From the NCBI RefSeq assembly GCF_023715685.1, contig NZ_JAMBOQ010000005.1, forward strand, positions 248,001 to 312,000: a stretch of DNA of 64,000 nt. Direction: 5' to 3'. Below the pieces are notes generated by a model. That model saw only the letters and a program-made list of their open reading frames with translations, did no database searches and was not told where the DNA came from. The stretch comes from Priestia aryabhattai. Its GTDB lineage: Bacteria > Bacillota > Bacilli > Bacillales > Bacillaceae_H. The position numbers and the translations under genes are program-made. This document shows positions 39,101 through 46,284 of this stretch, one piece after another (the first letter of the stretch is position 1; each line of letters starts with the position of its first letter).

Positions 39101-39202
39101 GTAATTGGAGGACTAACAAGTTCTACACTACTCACGCTCATTATCGTGCCAATTGTCTATGAATTTTTTATGAAATTTAAGCGCAAAAAAGTAAAAGAGT
39201 AG
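36113..39202 (+). CDS. swrC: RND-family exporter SwrC (YerP)
   Basis: This 1029-residue inner-membrane pump has one N-terminal helix, a large external porter domain, five helices and a conserved transmembrane block with IGRVVDDSIVVIENIYRRM, then a second half with the same plan. The proton-relay Asp pair lies in GRVVDDSIVV. In B. subtilis SwrC exports surfactin and other toxic amphiphiles. A Gln-rich linker (about residues 245-265) is typical of the group. The start is TTG 36113 with AAGGAGGAT upstream; the nearby ATG at 36108 is out of frame. Repression by YerO is inferred. Confidence 0.93.
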   Translation: MGKFIKFSLKNKFAVWLLTLFVIIAGLYSGFNMKLETIPDISTPVVTVSATYPGATPEQVADKVSKPIEQKLQGLSGVDTVSSSSYENMATIQVEYGFSKNMEKAEDEVRRALSNVDLPNDVEEPNVSRQSISDFPIISLSVSDDKKSLEELTKYVKNTVVPQVEKVQGISSVSVSGEQVEEAELVFKQDKLKQLGLDEDTVKKLIQASDAKVPAGTYTMDGSQKSVVVDGKMTTEKDLENLEIPAVPSQGAAQGQQQGMSQQQAPSAASIPTVKLKEIADIKVTGKAESISRTNGKPSIAVQVVKATDANTVNVVNDIKEKMNSLEKKNKDLHVDNIFDQGKPIEDSVHTMLNKAIIGAVFAVIIILLFLRDIRSTVIAVISIPLSLLIAILALKSMDISLNIMTLGAMTVAIGRVVDDSIVVIENIYRRMAYQEEKLKGKDLIVAATKEMFVPIFSSTVVTVAVFLPLGLVEGPVGELFLPFALTVVFALLASLLVAVTLVPMLAHSLFKTNVKVKEEKPSKLAHGYKRILNWTLNHKLISFGLALLLLVGSLFLVPSIGVSFLSSDQEKTLTLTYTPKAGQSQSDVEKAANRAEAYLMKRDGVKTVQYSFGEGNSFNPGSKNNVLTFVQYDEDTKNFDKEQDKVLKALNKQANQGEWGSMNTASSGSNNSLNVLIYGDSLDEIKPYADKVQRVLEKHKELKNVDSTLSDTFDEYTLVPNQKKAAELGLSASQIGMQISNLGQREVLTTIRKDGNEINVYLPKEKEDFSTFAELSSTKVTSQTGQEVTLNEVVDIKKGKTSNTVTRRDNKIYAEVSADIKSDDVGGVSSNVQKEVKKIDLPSDMDINFGGASEQINDSFSQLGIAMLAAIGIVYFVLVLTFGGGLAPFAILFSLPFTLIGALVALLISGETISISSMIGALMLIGIVVTNAIVLIDRVIHKEQEGLSTREALLEAGMTRLRPILMTAIATIGALLPLAFGFEGGGLISKGLGVTVIGGLTSSTLLTLIIVPIVYEFFMKFKRKKVKE

Positions 39203-39238
39203 AAGCAAAACAAATTTCCGCTTTTGAGGTGAATAGTG

Positions 39239-39376
39239 ATGAAGTCAATTGATAAACTAATGAAACAGCTGATTCAACAAGGAATTAAAGCAAAGAAAGT
39301 GACGATTGATAAATCAAAGCGCCAGCAGTGGATGTCCATGTCATTGCCTAAAACGGCATGGCAGCATTCAAAATAA
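39239..39376 (+). CDS. Small hypothetical protein, 45 residues
   Basis: A short frame reads MKSIDKLMKQLIQQGIKA and then KKVTIDKSKRQQWMSMSL, ending WQHSK. GAGGTGA lies six bases before the ATG. It begins 36 bp after swrC and is directly followed by the terminator of that unit, so it would be cotranscribed with the pump. It is basic, with an amphipathic N-terminal helix, and has no membrane segment. I do not recognise a family. Confidence 0.6.
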   Translation: MKSIDKLMKQLIQQGIKAKKVTIDKSKRQQWMSMSLPKTAWQHSK

Positions 39377-39407
39377 AAAAGAGCTGACATAGAGTCAGCT
39401 CTTTTTT
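39375..39407. terminator. Bidirectional terminator after swrC and the small ORF
   Basis: AAAAAAGAGCTGAC and GTCAGCTCTTTTTT form a perfect 14-bp stem with a 5-base loop. It also serves the converging DUF4025 gene. Confidence 0.95.
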
Positions 39408-39408
39408 A

Positions 39409-39582
39409 TTAACGATCTGTATCTTCAAATGATCCTTCTTGATAGGCGTCACTTACTTGCTCATGTGTTTCTGCTAGGCCTTGTGAGAGTGCATCTTGTC
39501 GGTTATAATCTTCCGTTTCGAACTGGCGGTCAGCCATTTCAGTTGTATTAGGTTGCTTTTTAGGCTGTTTTTTTGAATTCAT
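39409..39582 (-). CDS. Small DUF4025 (YozQ-like) protein
   Basis: This 57-residue acidic, hydrophilic protein starts MNSKKQPKKQPNTTEM and carries the repeated-looking ADRQFETEDYNRQDALSQGL and THEQVSDAYQEGSFE segments that I associate with DUF4025. Its function is unknown. AAGGAG lies eight bases before ATG 39582, which is preferred over the GTG at 39591. It forms its own unit on the minus strand. Confidence 0.7.
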   Translation of the reverse strand: MNSKKQPKKQPNTTEMADRQFETEDYNRQDALSQGLAETHEQVSDAYQEGSFEDTDR

Positions 39583-39652
39583 TTTCACCACTCCTTTTTA
39601 ATAAAGTGAGACCACAGTTAGTGTGCGATGAAAAGAAATACTTTATACATGT

Positions 39653-39684
39653 AAAAAGAGCTTCGATTCATCGAAGCTCTTTTT
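39653..39684 (-). terminator. Terminator of the siderophore-binding protein gene
   Basis: AAAAAGAGCTTCGAT and ATCGAAGCTCTTTTT form a perfect 15-bp stem with a 2-base centre, ending close to the stop codon. Confidence 0.93.
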
Positions 39685-39689
39685 GCATA

Positions 39690-40679
39690 TTATTGCTCTT
39701 TTTTATCTAAGAAGATTTTTTCAATGTCATCAAGTACGATATTAGCTGCTAATATACCGCCTGCTGTGTTCCAAGTAGCATCATCTACTTTATGAACATG
39801 GTCTTCTTGAGCTACTTTTAACTTTTTAAAGAGCGGATCGTTTATCCATTCTTTTTCAAGCTTTGTTGCTTCACCGTCTCCCGTTTCATAAGAGAAGTAG
39901 AATAACTGATCACCGTCCATTGCCGGAATGCGCTCTTTTGTTGCATTCATTTCAGCTAAATCATTCTTTTGCTGAGACTCAGGGCGAGCAAATCCAAGCT
40001 GATCTAAAATAACGCCTGAGAATGAGTCTTTATGATAGATACGAACGTCTCCAGCTGTAAAGCGTACAACTGAGATTTTTTGTTTTAACTGATCACCAAG
40101 ACGTTTCTTTAAATCTGCTACGCGGTTGTCGTAGTCAGCTAATACTTCTTTACCTTTTTCTTCTTTATTTACAGCTTTTGCATATAGTTTAAAGTTTGAT
40201 TGCCAATCTCCGCGCAGCTCTTCAGAAAATACAGTCGGAGCAATTTGATTCAGCTGGTCGTATACTTTTTCTTGGCGCATTTTATTTCCGATAATTAAGT
40301 CAGGTTTTAAAGCAGCGATTGCTTCTAAACTTGGTTCGCTTTCTGTACCTACACTTTTAACGCCTTTCATTTGACCTTTAATGTGATCATACCACGGATT
40401 TCCTAACCAGGATTGAACAGCACCAACAGGCTTTACACCCATTGCAAGAAGAGCTTCAGTACCTTCGTTTGTTAAAACGACAACTCGTTTAGGTGTTCCT
40501 TTAATATCTGTTTTACCCATCGCGTGTTTAATTGTATAGGTTTCGCCAGAACCTTCAGTTTTTTCTTTTTTATCGCTGTCAGCACTGTTTGAATTACCGC
40601 AAGCCGCCAGCACAAGCAAAGTCATAATTGTAAGAATCGATAACAAATATGACAGCTTACTTTTACGATATGTATTCAC
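39690..40679 (-). CDS. yfiY: Ferric-siderophore binding lipoprotein (YfiY-like)
   Basis: This 329-residue protein has a lipoprotein signal (TLLVLAACGNSN, Cys near 27) and the type III periplasmic-binding fold: PKRVVVLTNEGTEALLAMGVKPVGAV, LIIGNKMRQEKVYDQLNQIAPT, and a long connecting helix. It should capture ferric hydroxamate siderophores outside the membrane. YfiY in B. subtilis binds schizokinen and arthrobactin, and B. megaterium is known to make schizokinen. The start is GTG with GAGGGGG upstream. Fur boxes lie between it and the divergent permease genes. Confidence 0.88.
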   Translation of the reverse strand: MNTYRKSKLSYLLSILTIMTLLVLAACGNSNSADSDKKEKTEGSGETYTIKHAMGKTDIKGTPKRVVVLTNEGTEALLAMGVKPVGAVQSWLGNPWYDHIKGQMKGVKSVGTESEPSLEAIAALKPDLIIGNKMRQEKVYDQLNQIAPTVFSEELRGDWQSNFKLYAKAVNKEEKGKEVLADYDNRVADLKKRLGDQLKQKISVVRFTAGDVRIYHKDSFSGVILDQLGFARPESQQKNDLAEMNATKERIPAMDGDQLFYFSYETGDGEATKLEKEWINDPLFKKLKVAQEDHVHKVDDATWNTAGGILAANIVLDDIEKIFLDKKEQ

Positions 40680-40698
40680 GTTTTTTCCCCCTCATAAG

Positions 40699-40717
40699 TG
40701 ATAATGATTTTCATTAA
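40699..40717. promoter_or_regulatory. Fur box before yfiY
   Basis: TGATAATGATTTTCATTA matches the 7-1-7 Fur site (TGATAAT-N-ATTATCA) in most positions. It lies just upstream of the yfiY ribosome-binding site. Confidence 0.75.
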
Positions 40718-40762
40718 CAATTAAGATAATATTCTAACTTTTAAGCGGTGTCAATTAAAAAA

Positions 40763-40812
40763 TGAAAATGATTCTCAAAATCATTGACACTTTTTTCAAT
40801 GTTTCCTAAACT
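40763..40812 (+). promoter_or_regulatory. Fur-box-overlapped promoter of the siderophore permease operon
   Basis: TTGACA (40784-40789), 17 bp, TAAACT (40807-40812). GAAAATGATTCTCAAAATCATT (about 40764-40785) is an extended Fur box that covers the -35 element, so iron-loaded Fur would block the polymerase. Confidence 0.8.
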
Positions 40813-40852
40813 AAAGGTTAGATATATATAGGAATCATCTTAGAGGAGAGCA

Positions 40853-41863
40853 ATGAAAATGATGCTACGCAGTGTTCAAATGAAAGTAATGGGGCTCATC
40901 ATTGGAATCATGCTGCTTTTAATCTGTATTGGATTAAGTATCGTACTCGGATACACAGATACAAGTATCAAAACAGCATTTGAAGCTTTTCAAGCGTTTA
41001 ACGGTTCGAATGAGCACATAGTTATTCAAAATATTCGATTGCCGCGCGCTATAATCGGTGCTGTGGTAGGTATTTGTTTAGGAATTGCAGGAGCAATGAT
41101 GCAGGCGTTAACGAAAAACCCACTTGCTTCACCAGATATTATTGGTGTGAACGCTGGGGCCAGCTTTTTTATTGTTGTTGCAGTGATGATTTTTTCGGTC
41201 AATTCACTTCAAGCTTTTACATGGATTGCATTTGTAGGAGCAGCCTTAACCGTGGTGGTGGTCTATTTTCTTGGATCCATCGGAAAAGAAGGACTAACGC
41301 CTATTAAATTGACGCTCGCAGGAGCGGCTATTGCAGCCTTTTTCTCTTCTTTAACACAAGGGCTGTTGGCCGTAGATGAATCTTCGCTTGACCAAGTTCT
41401 CTTTTGGCTGGCTGGGTCTGTTCAAGGCCGCAAGGTAGAAATGCTGTATGGCATACTACCTTATGTAGTGCCGGCGGTCATTGTTACTTTTTTTATCGCT
41501 TCAAAAATTAATATTTTAACGATTGGTGAAGATGTAGCCAAAGGATTAGGTCAAAGAACGGCGCTTGTCAAAATTATAAGCGGCATCATTATTGCCATCT
41601 TAGCTGGTGGAGCCGTTGCAGTAGCCGGTCCAATTAGCTTTGTCGGAATCATTGTTCCACACGTTGTAAGAGCAATTGTAGGACAAGATTATCGGTGGGT
41701 ATTTCCTTATAGTGCGGTTGCCGGCGGAATTTTAATTTTATTAGCTGATGTTGCGGCCAGGTATGTCATTATGCCTCAAGAAATCCCTGTTGGAGTCATG
41801 ACTGCCGTTATTGGTACACCTTTCTTTATCTATATGGCAAGGAAAGGGGCGAAAGTGTCATGA
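40853..41863 (+). CDS. yfiZ: Ferric-siderophore ABC permease (YfiZ-like, FecCD family)
   Basis: This 336-residue permease has nine to ten transmembrane helices and the FecCD motifs RLPRAIIGAVVGICLGIAGA, NPLASPDIIGVNAGASF, and the coupling region GPISFVGIIVPHVVRAIVG. It pairs with the following permease as a heterodimer. AGAGGAG precedes the ATG, with a second in-frame ATG at 40859. It overlaps the next gene by 4 bp. Import of ferric schizokinen-type siderophores is inferred from synteny. Confidence 0.9.
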   Translation: MKMMLRSVQMKVMGLIIGIMLLLICIGLSIVLGYTDTSIKTAFEAFQAFNGSNEHIVIQNIRLPRAIIGAVVGICLGIAGAMMQALTKNPLASPDIIGVNAGASFFIVVAVMIFSVNSLQAFTWIAFVGAALTVVVVYFLGSIGKEGLTPIKLTLAGAAIAAFFSSLTQGLLAVDESSLDQVLFWLAGSVQGRKVEMLYGILPYVVPAVIVTFFIASKINILTIGEDVAKGLGQRTALVKIISGIIIAILAGGAVAVAGPISFVGIIVPHVVRAIVGQDYRWVFPYSAVAGGILILLADVAARYVIMPQEIPVGVMTAVIGTPFFIYMARKGAKVS

Positions 41864-42909
41864 AAACATACTTATCTCTTCGCTTAAAGCGGATTTCATT
41901 TTTAGTTAACATAAAAGCAGCTCTGATTATTACAGGATTTTCAGCTGCACTCGTGGCACTCTTTTTATTAAGTGCAGGTACGGGTGACTTATTCATCAAT
42001 CCTTTTCGTGTGATTAACATTTTAGCAGGGCATGGATTGGAGTTTGAACGGTTAGTTGTTACATCTTTTAGACTGCCGCGCATTATCGTTGCCATTTGTG
42101 CCGGTATTTGTTTAGCCATTGCGGGTGCTATCTTGCAGGGACTTGTGAGAAATCCGCTTGCTTCACCAGATTTAATCGGATTAACAGGAGGAGCTTCAGT
42201 CGGTGTGGTGTTATTTTTGACACTATTTAGTGATAAAAGCAACTCATTAACCGTAAGTATTAATTGGATGCCTGTTAGCGCATTTTTAGGTGCAGTGGCA
42301 GTGGCGCTTTTACTTTATGTGTTTGCCTGGAAAAATGGCGTCTCTCCTATTACACTAGTATTAATAGGAATTGGATTAACAGCGTTAACGAAAGCTATGA
42401 CCACGTTGTTTATGATCATGGGTCCTATCTACCGCGCCAGCCAAGCAAATATTTGGATTACGGGAACGGTTTATGGTTCAAATTGGGCCAGTGTTTCCAT
42501 ACTAGTTCCTGTTACAGCAGGGCTGGTTATGATCACGATTTTAATGATTCGAAATTTAAATGTTCAAGAGTTAGGTGAAGAAATTGCGACTAACGTTGGA
42601 AGTCGCGTTCAAAAAAATCGATTGGCACTATTGCTGATGAGCACAGCTTTAACAGGAAGCGCCGTTGCATTTGCCGGCGGAATTAGCTTTGTAGGATTAC
42701 TTGCTCCACATATTGCCCGAAAGCTTGTAGGTTCATCATTCGGAGCTTTAATACCACTATCGGCACTAATCGGAGCGATTTTAATCACAGGAGCAGATTT
42801 AATTGGCCGAACATTCTTCTTGCCAATCGAAGTGCCAGCAGGTGTATTTACAGCTGCAATTGGCGCACCGTACTTCATTTATTTACTATACAAACAAAGA
42901 AACGTATAG
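41860..42909 (+). CDS. yfhA: Ferric-siderophore ABC permease (YfhA-like, FecCD family)
   Basis: This 349-residue permease is the second half of the channel, with [38 protein letters not shown] and [19 protein letters not shown]. It overlaps the first permease gene by 4 bp (ATGA) and lies 26 bp before the ATPase gene, so all three are made together. Two different permeases and one ATPase is the usual plan of these importers. Confidence 0.9.
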   Translation: MKTYLSLRLKRISFLVNIKAALIITGFSAALVALFLLSAGTGDLFINPFRVINILAGHGLEFERLVVTSFRLPRIIVAICAGICLAIAGAILQGLVRNPLASPDLIGLTGGASVGVVLFLTLFSDKSNSLTVSINWMPVSAFLGAVAVALLLYVFAWKNGVSPITLVLIGIGLTALTKAMTTLFMIMGPIYRASQANIWITGTVYGSNWASVSILVPVTAGLVMITILMIRNLNVQELGEEIATNVGSRVQKNRLALLLMSTALTGSAVAFAGGISFVGLLAPHIARKLVGSSFGALIPLSALIGAILITGADLIGRTFFLPIEVPAGVFTAAIGAPYFIYLLYKQRNV

Positions 42910-42935
42910 CATTCTTTGTAGAAGGAGCGATTCGC

Positions 42936-43763
42936 ATGCATTCGTTAGAAACAAAATCGCTAACATTATCATATGGAGAAGCGATGATTATAGATGAGCT
43001 TGACGTTACCATCCCAAAGGGTGAGATTACGGTCTTTATCGGCAGTAATGGATGCGGAAAATCTACGCTGCTGCGTTCACTAGCAAGATTATTAAAGCCA
43101 CATGCCGGCTCTATTTTACTAGAAGGCTCTAAAATTTCCTCTCTTCCTACAAAGGAAATTGCAAAGCAGCTAGCAATCCTTCCGCAAGGTCCTGTTGCAC
43201 CTGAAGGCTTGACAGTGCTTCAACTTGTTAAACAAGGGCGCTATCCGTATCAAAATTGGTTTCGTCAGTGGTCTCAAGAAGATGAAGAAAAAGTACAAAA
43301 TGCACTCGAATCAACAGGGTTAGCAGACTTGGCTGATCGTCAAGTTGACTCGCTTTCTGGAGGACAGCGTCAGCGCGCATGGATCGCCATGACATTAGCG
43401 CAAGATACGGATATTATTTTACTTGATGAACCGACAACGTATTTAGATATGACGCATCAAATTGAGATCTTGGACTTGTTGTTTGAACTGAATGAAAAAG
43501 AAAATCGTACCATCGTGATGGTGCTGCATGATTTAAACTTAGCCTGCCGCTATGCTCATCATATTGTGGCGCTTCAAGATAAAAAAATCTATGCACAGGG
43601 AAGACCAGAAGAAGTCATTAACTGCGATTTAGTACAGCGAGTCTTTAATATGAACTGTGAAGTGACGGTGGATCCGTTATTTGGAACACCTCTTTGTATT
43701 CCTCATGGGCGCGGGCGATGTATTGTGAATAAGCTGCGAGTTGAAACGCAGCATGCTCAATAA
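42936..43763 (+). CDS. yusV: Iron-siderophore ABC transporter ATPase (YusV-like)
   Basis: This 275-residue ATPase has Walker [16 protein letters not shown]-loop ILPQGPV, signature [13 protein letters not shown], Walker [14 protein letters not shown] and the switch His in VLHDLN. It drives siderophore import. In B. subtilis YusV is a shared ATPase for several siderophore importers and sits beside yusU; here it lies within the yfiZ-yfhA operon. AAGGAGCG precedes the ATG. It overlaps the next gene by 23 bp. Confidence 0.92.
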   Translation: MHSLETKSLTLSYGEAMIIDELDVTIPKGEITVFIGSNGCGKSTLLRSLARLLKPHAGSILLEGSKISSLPTKEIAKQLAILPQGPVAPEGLTVLQLVKQGRYPYQNWFRQWSQEDEEKVQNALESTGLADLADRQVDSLSGGQRQRAWIAMTLAQDTDIILLDEPTTYLDMTHQIEILDLLFELNEKENRTIVMVLHDLNLACRYAHHIVALQDKKIYAQGRPEEVINCDLVQRVFNMNCEVTVDPLFGTPLCIPHGRGRCIVNKLRVETQHAQ

Positions 43764-44523
43764 GAAAGAGCAAAGCGAGTTAGCAGAAAAATTCCGCTGT
43801 ACGTTTAAAGATAACTCGCTGTACAGGTTGTCTCCCTCCAGCTGCATGGATGAAAGCACGCTGAGGGTGCAATTGCTATGGATTCAACAGACGATGGAGG
43901 CCGCTAACTTGAGAGCAGCTGCTTCAATGTTAGCGAAGCGATATAGTTTTGTTGTGGTTGCAGCTTTGTATTCATTTATTGTGTTTCAAAAAAAGATAAA
44001 CGCATCGACTAAAAATGTTTCTTTGCATACAGAAGAAGTTAAAACGATGTGGCTTCCAAAAGTGTTTATCTCAGAAATTGAAACGACAGAAGTAACAGAG
44101 GAGAATCACGAAATTCTTCTTGATGAACTTCTTGATGAATTGTTTGCTTATCAACTTGAGCCGATATGGTCAGCACTGCGTAAAGTGACAAAAATTTCAA
44201 AGCTGACGCTGTGGGAAAACGTAGCTGTTTATATCCACTGGCTTTATGATTTGCTTTTAGCAAACGAAGAAATAGATAACATGCAAGTGCAAAAAGATTT
44301 ACGATACGTGTTAGAAGAAGCTGAGGGTCATCACTTTGGTTCATATCATAACAATCCGCTTGTTCGGTACAGTTCACCTCCTCAATATGTAGAGAAACAA
44401 AAGCAGGAGATAAGAGTTCGGCAAACGTGCTGTTTGTCTTACCAAACAGGAGCTAAAGAGACTTATTGTCGAACATGTCCGGTTATTTGTAAATCAAAGA
44501 AAGGAGTGAGTGTGCATGACTAA
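43741..44523 (+). CDS. FhuF-like [2Fe-2S] siderophore-iron reductase
   Basis: This protein of about 260 residues ends with the FhuF cluster signature [22 protein letters not shown], that is CC, 11 residues, C, two residues, C. FhuF proteins reduce iron in hydroxamate siderophores after uptake. The N-terminal part is poorly conserved. The start is uncertain: TTG 43741 overlaps the ATPase gene and ATG 43753 is an alternative, and neither has a strong ribosome-binding site. It is followed by the DUF2573 gene with overlap. It completes an uptake-plus-release module. Confidence 0.83.
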   Translation: MKRSMLNKKEQSELAEKFRCTFKDNSLYRLSPSSCMDESTLRVQLLWIQQTMEAANLRAAASMLAKRYSFVVVAALYSFIVFQKKINASTKNVSLHTEEVKTMWLPKVFISEIETTEVTEENHEILLDELLDELFAYQLEPIWSALRKVTKISKLTLWENVAVYIHWLYDLLLANEEIDNMQVQKDLRYVLEEAEGHHFGSYHNNPLVRYSSPPQYVEKQKQEIRVRQTCCLSYQTGAKETYCRTCPVICKSKKGVSVHD

Positions 44524-44773
44524 AACCTTTCAAGAGCAATTCGACGGTTTGATTGAAAAGTATACGGAACTAATGGTTGGTGAAAGTGACGAACAGCTGC
44601 AAGGAAAAGTAAAAATGTGGGCACTTTACAATCATATCTCAAAATCTATGCCGCCTTTAACAAAGCATTGGAATCAATTATATCCAGAAGCAAAAGCTGA
44701 AATGGTCGAGATTGTGAAGGAAATAAAAGAGCTGAATGAAGCGCATCGAGCGTCGCAGCGAAAACCAGAATAA
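44516..44773 (+). CDS. yusU: DUF2573 protein (YusU)
   Basis: This 85-residue helical protein begins [20 protein letters not shown] and contains KMWALYNHISKSMPPLTKHWN, a pattern I associate with YusU. Its function is unknown. ATG 44516 follows AAGGAG by nine bases. It overlaps the FhuF-like gene by 8 bp and ends the iron-import operon. In B. subtilis it also adjoins yusV. Confidence 0.82.
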   Translation: MTKTFQEQFDGLIEKYTELMVGESDEQLQGKVKMWALYNHISKSMPPLTKHWNQLYPEAKAEMVEIVKEIKELNEAHRASQRKPE

Positions 44774-44807
44774 AAACATTCATCACGAAGCTGATGGATG
44801 TTTTTTT
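44773..44807 (+). terminator. Terminator of the iron-import operon
   Basis: AAAACATTCATCA pairs with TGATGGATGTTTT with one wobble, followed by TTT. Confidence 0.87.
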
Positions 44808-44950
44808 ATCAAAAAGCTCCCGGTCGCTTTTTGATTTTGTGTGCATATGTTAATAAAGGGTGCCTATCTATCTAGTTGAAAAAATGGTAAAATTAATGAT
44901 AATTATATAAAATTTGTGAATTGTATGACAAGTGAAGGCGGGGGGTTGCT

Positions 44951-45868
44951 TTGGAACAAACGATAAGAAACTTTTTTTTATTGTTATCAAAAAGCAAAAA
45001 GTTAACAAAGCTAGCTAAGCGCTATGGCTTACGTTTTGGAGCAACACGGTTTGTTGCAGGGGAAACCATCGATGAAGCTGTTAGTGTAATAAAAAAGCTA
45101 AATGAACAAGGATTAAAAGTAACGATTGATTATCTCGGAGAGTTTGTGGAAAGTGAAGCTGAAGTCAATAATGCTGCCGCTCAATGCATAAAGGCCATTC
45201 ACCTTATACACAAAGAAAGATTAGATTCAGAAATTTCTTTAAAATTAACGTCTATGGGACTGGATATTTCCGAAGATTTGGCGCTTCATAATATGCGGCG
45301 TATTCTGAGTGAAGCGGAAAAGTATAGCGTGTTTGTGACGATTGATATGGAGGACTATAAGCGATGCAGGAAGACGATTAAACTATTTAAACAATTAAAA
45401 AATGAGTATGAACACGTAGGGACGGTGCTTCAAGCGTACTTATATCGCACAGAAAGTGACGTTCGTGAATTAGATACTTATGCTCCTAAATTAAGGTTAG
45501 TGAAAGGAGCGTACAAAGAAGCGGCGGACGTGGCGTTTCCTGATAAAGAAGATGTAGACGAAAACTTCAAAAACATCATTGGGCTCCACTTATTAAACGG
45601 TCACTACACAGCAGTCGCTACTCACGATGAACGAATCATTCAGTATACAAAAGAGTTCGTTAAGAGGCATGGAATCTCAGTCGATCAGTTTGAGTTTCAG
45701 ATGCTGTACGGCATTCGATCAGAAAGGCAGGTTCAGCTCGTAGCAGAACAATATAAAATGAGAGTGTACGTTCCTTATGGAACGGACTGGTACGGGTACT
45801 TTATGAGGCGCCTTGCAGAAAGACCTGCAAATGTCGCATTTGTCTTAAAAGGAATCGTAAAAAAATAA
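44951..45868 (+). CDS. yusM: Proline dehydrogenase
   Basis: This 305-residue FAD enzyme is the short, single-function type. It oxidises proline to pyrroline-5-carboxylate at the membrane. The family motifs VTIDMEDYKR, LRLVKGAYKEAADVAFP, FQMLYGIRSERQ and the C-terminal substrate-binding YGTDWYGYFMRRLAERPAN are intact. The start codon is TTG 44951 with AAGGCGGGGGG upstream. Its position next to fadN matches B. subtilis yusM. The pyrroline-5-carboxylate dehydrogenase gene is not in this window. Confidence 0.94.
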   Translation: MEQTIRNFFLLLSKSKKLTKLAKRYGLRFGATRFVAGETIDEAVSVIKKLNEQGLKVTIDYLGEFVESEAEVNNAAAQCIKAIHLIHKERLDSEISLKLTSMGLDISEDLALHNMRRILSEAEKYSVFVTIDMEDYKRCRKTIKLFKQLKNEYEHVGTVLQAYLYRTESDVRELDTYAPKLRLVKGAYKEAADVAFPDKEDVDENFKNIIGLHLLNGHYTAVATHDERIIQYTKEFVKRHGISVDQFEFQMLYGIRSERQVQLVAEQYKMRVYVPYGTDWYGYFMRRLAERPANVAFVLKGIVKK

Positions 45869-45906
45869 TAATGAAATGGTCGTGATGACAAAGTAAGAAA
45901 TAATCA

Positions 45907-45944
45907 AAAATCGAACATGATTCGATTACTCATGTTCGATTTTG
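45907..45944. terminator. Bidirectional terminator between yusM and the YuzL-like gene
   Basis: AAAATCGAACATGA and TCATGTTCGATTTT form a perfect 14-bp stem with a 9-base loop. Confidence 0.9.
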
Positions 45945-45947
45945 AGG

Positions 45948-46097
45948 TTAATGTCCTTGTGTATTATGCTTTGTGTACTGTTGGTTTTGAGATGTCTTTT
46001 TGCCGCGTCCGTGCGGTTCATTGACTGGTCCTGCATTTCCCTTAACGCTTGCTGCGCTTACGCCTGCTGACGATGGATCCTTCTTTAATTTGCTCAC
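45948..46097 (-). CDS. yuzL: YuzL-family small protein
   Basis: This 49-residue basic, hydrophilic protein starts VSKLKKDPSSAGVSAASV and contains KGNAGPVNEPHGRGKK, ending YTKHNTQGH. GTG 46097 has a perfect AGGAGGTG five bases upstream. The SKLKKDPS start and the place between the proline dehydrogenase and fadN genes match what I recall of B. subtilis yuzL. Its composition is like that of small spore proteins, but no function is known. Confidence 0.75.
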   Translation of the reverse strand: MSKLKKDPSSAGVSAASVKGNAGPVNEPHGRGKKTSQNQQYTKHNTQGH

Positions 46098-46166
46098 AAA
46101 ATCACCTCCTGTGTATTAAGATAACCAAACGCATTAAAAATAGTTAGAGATAATATTGTGAATATA

Positions 46167-46195
46167 TTGCGAAAATTTAAAAAATGTTTTATAGT
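46167..46195 (+). promoter_or_regulatory. Promoter of the fadNAE operon
   Basis: TTGCGA (46167-46172), 17 bp, TATAGT (46190-46195). Transcription would start near 46202, upstream of the FadR box. Confidence 0.75.
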
Positions 46196-46238
46196 AAAAT
46201 CAGAGATTAACAGTGACTCTCTTTTTTTACGCATAAAA

Positions 46239-46256
46239 TGAATGACTGTTCATTCA
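46239..46256 (+). promoter_or_regulatory. FadR operator before fadN
   Basis: TGAATGACTGTTCATTCA is a palindrome matching the Bacillus FadR consensus TGAATGA-N4-TCATTCA. It lies about 40 bp after the predicted start point, where the repressor would act as a roadblock. Long-chain acyl-CoA releases FadR in B. subtilis. Confidence 0.85.
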
Positions 46257-46284
46257 ATATATTAAAGGGGATGTGGGGATAATT

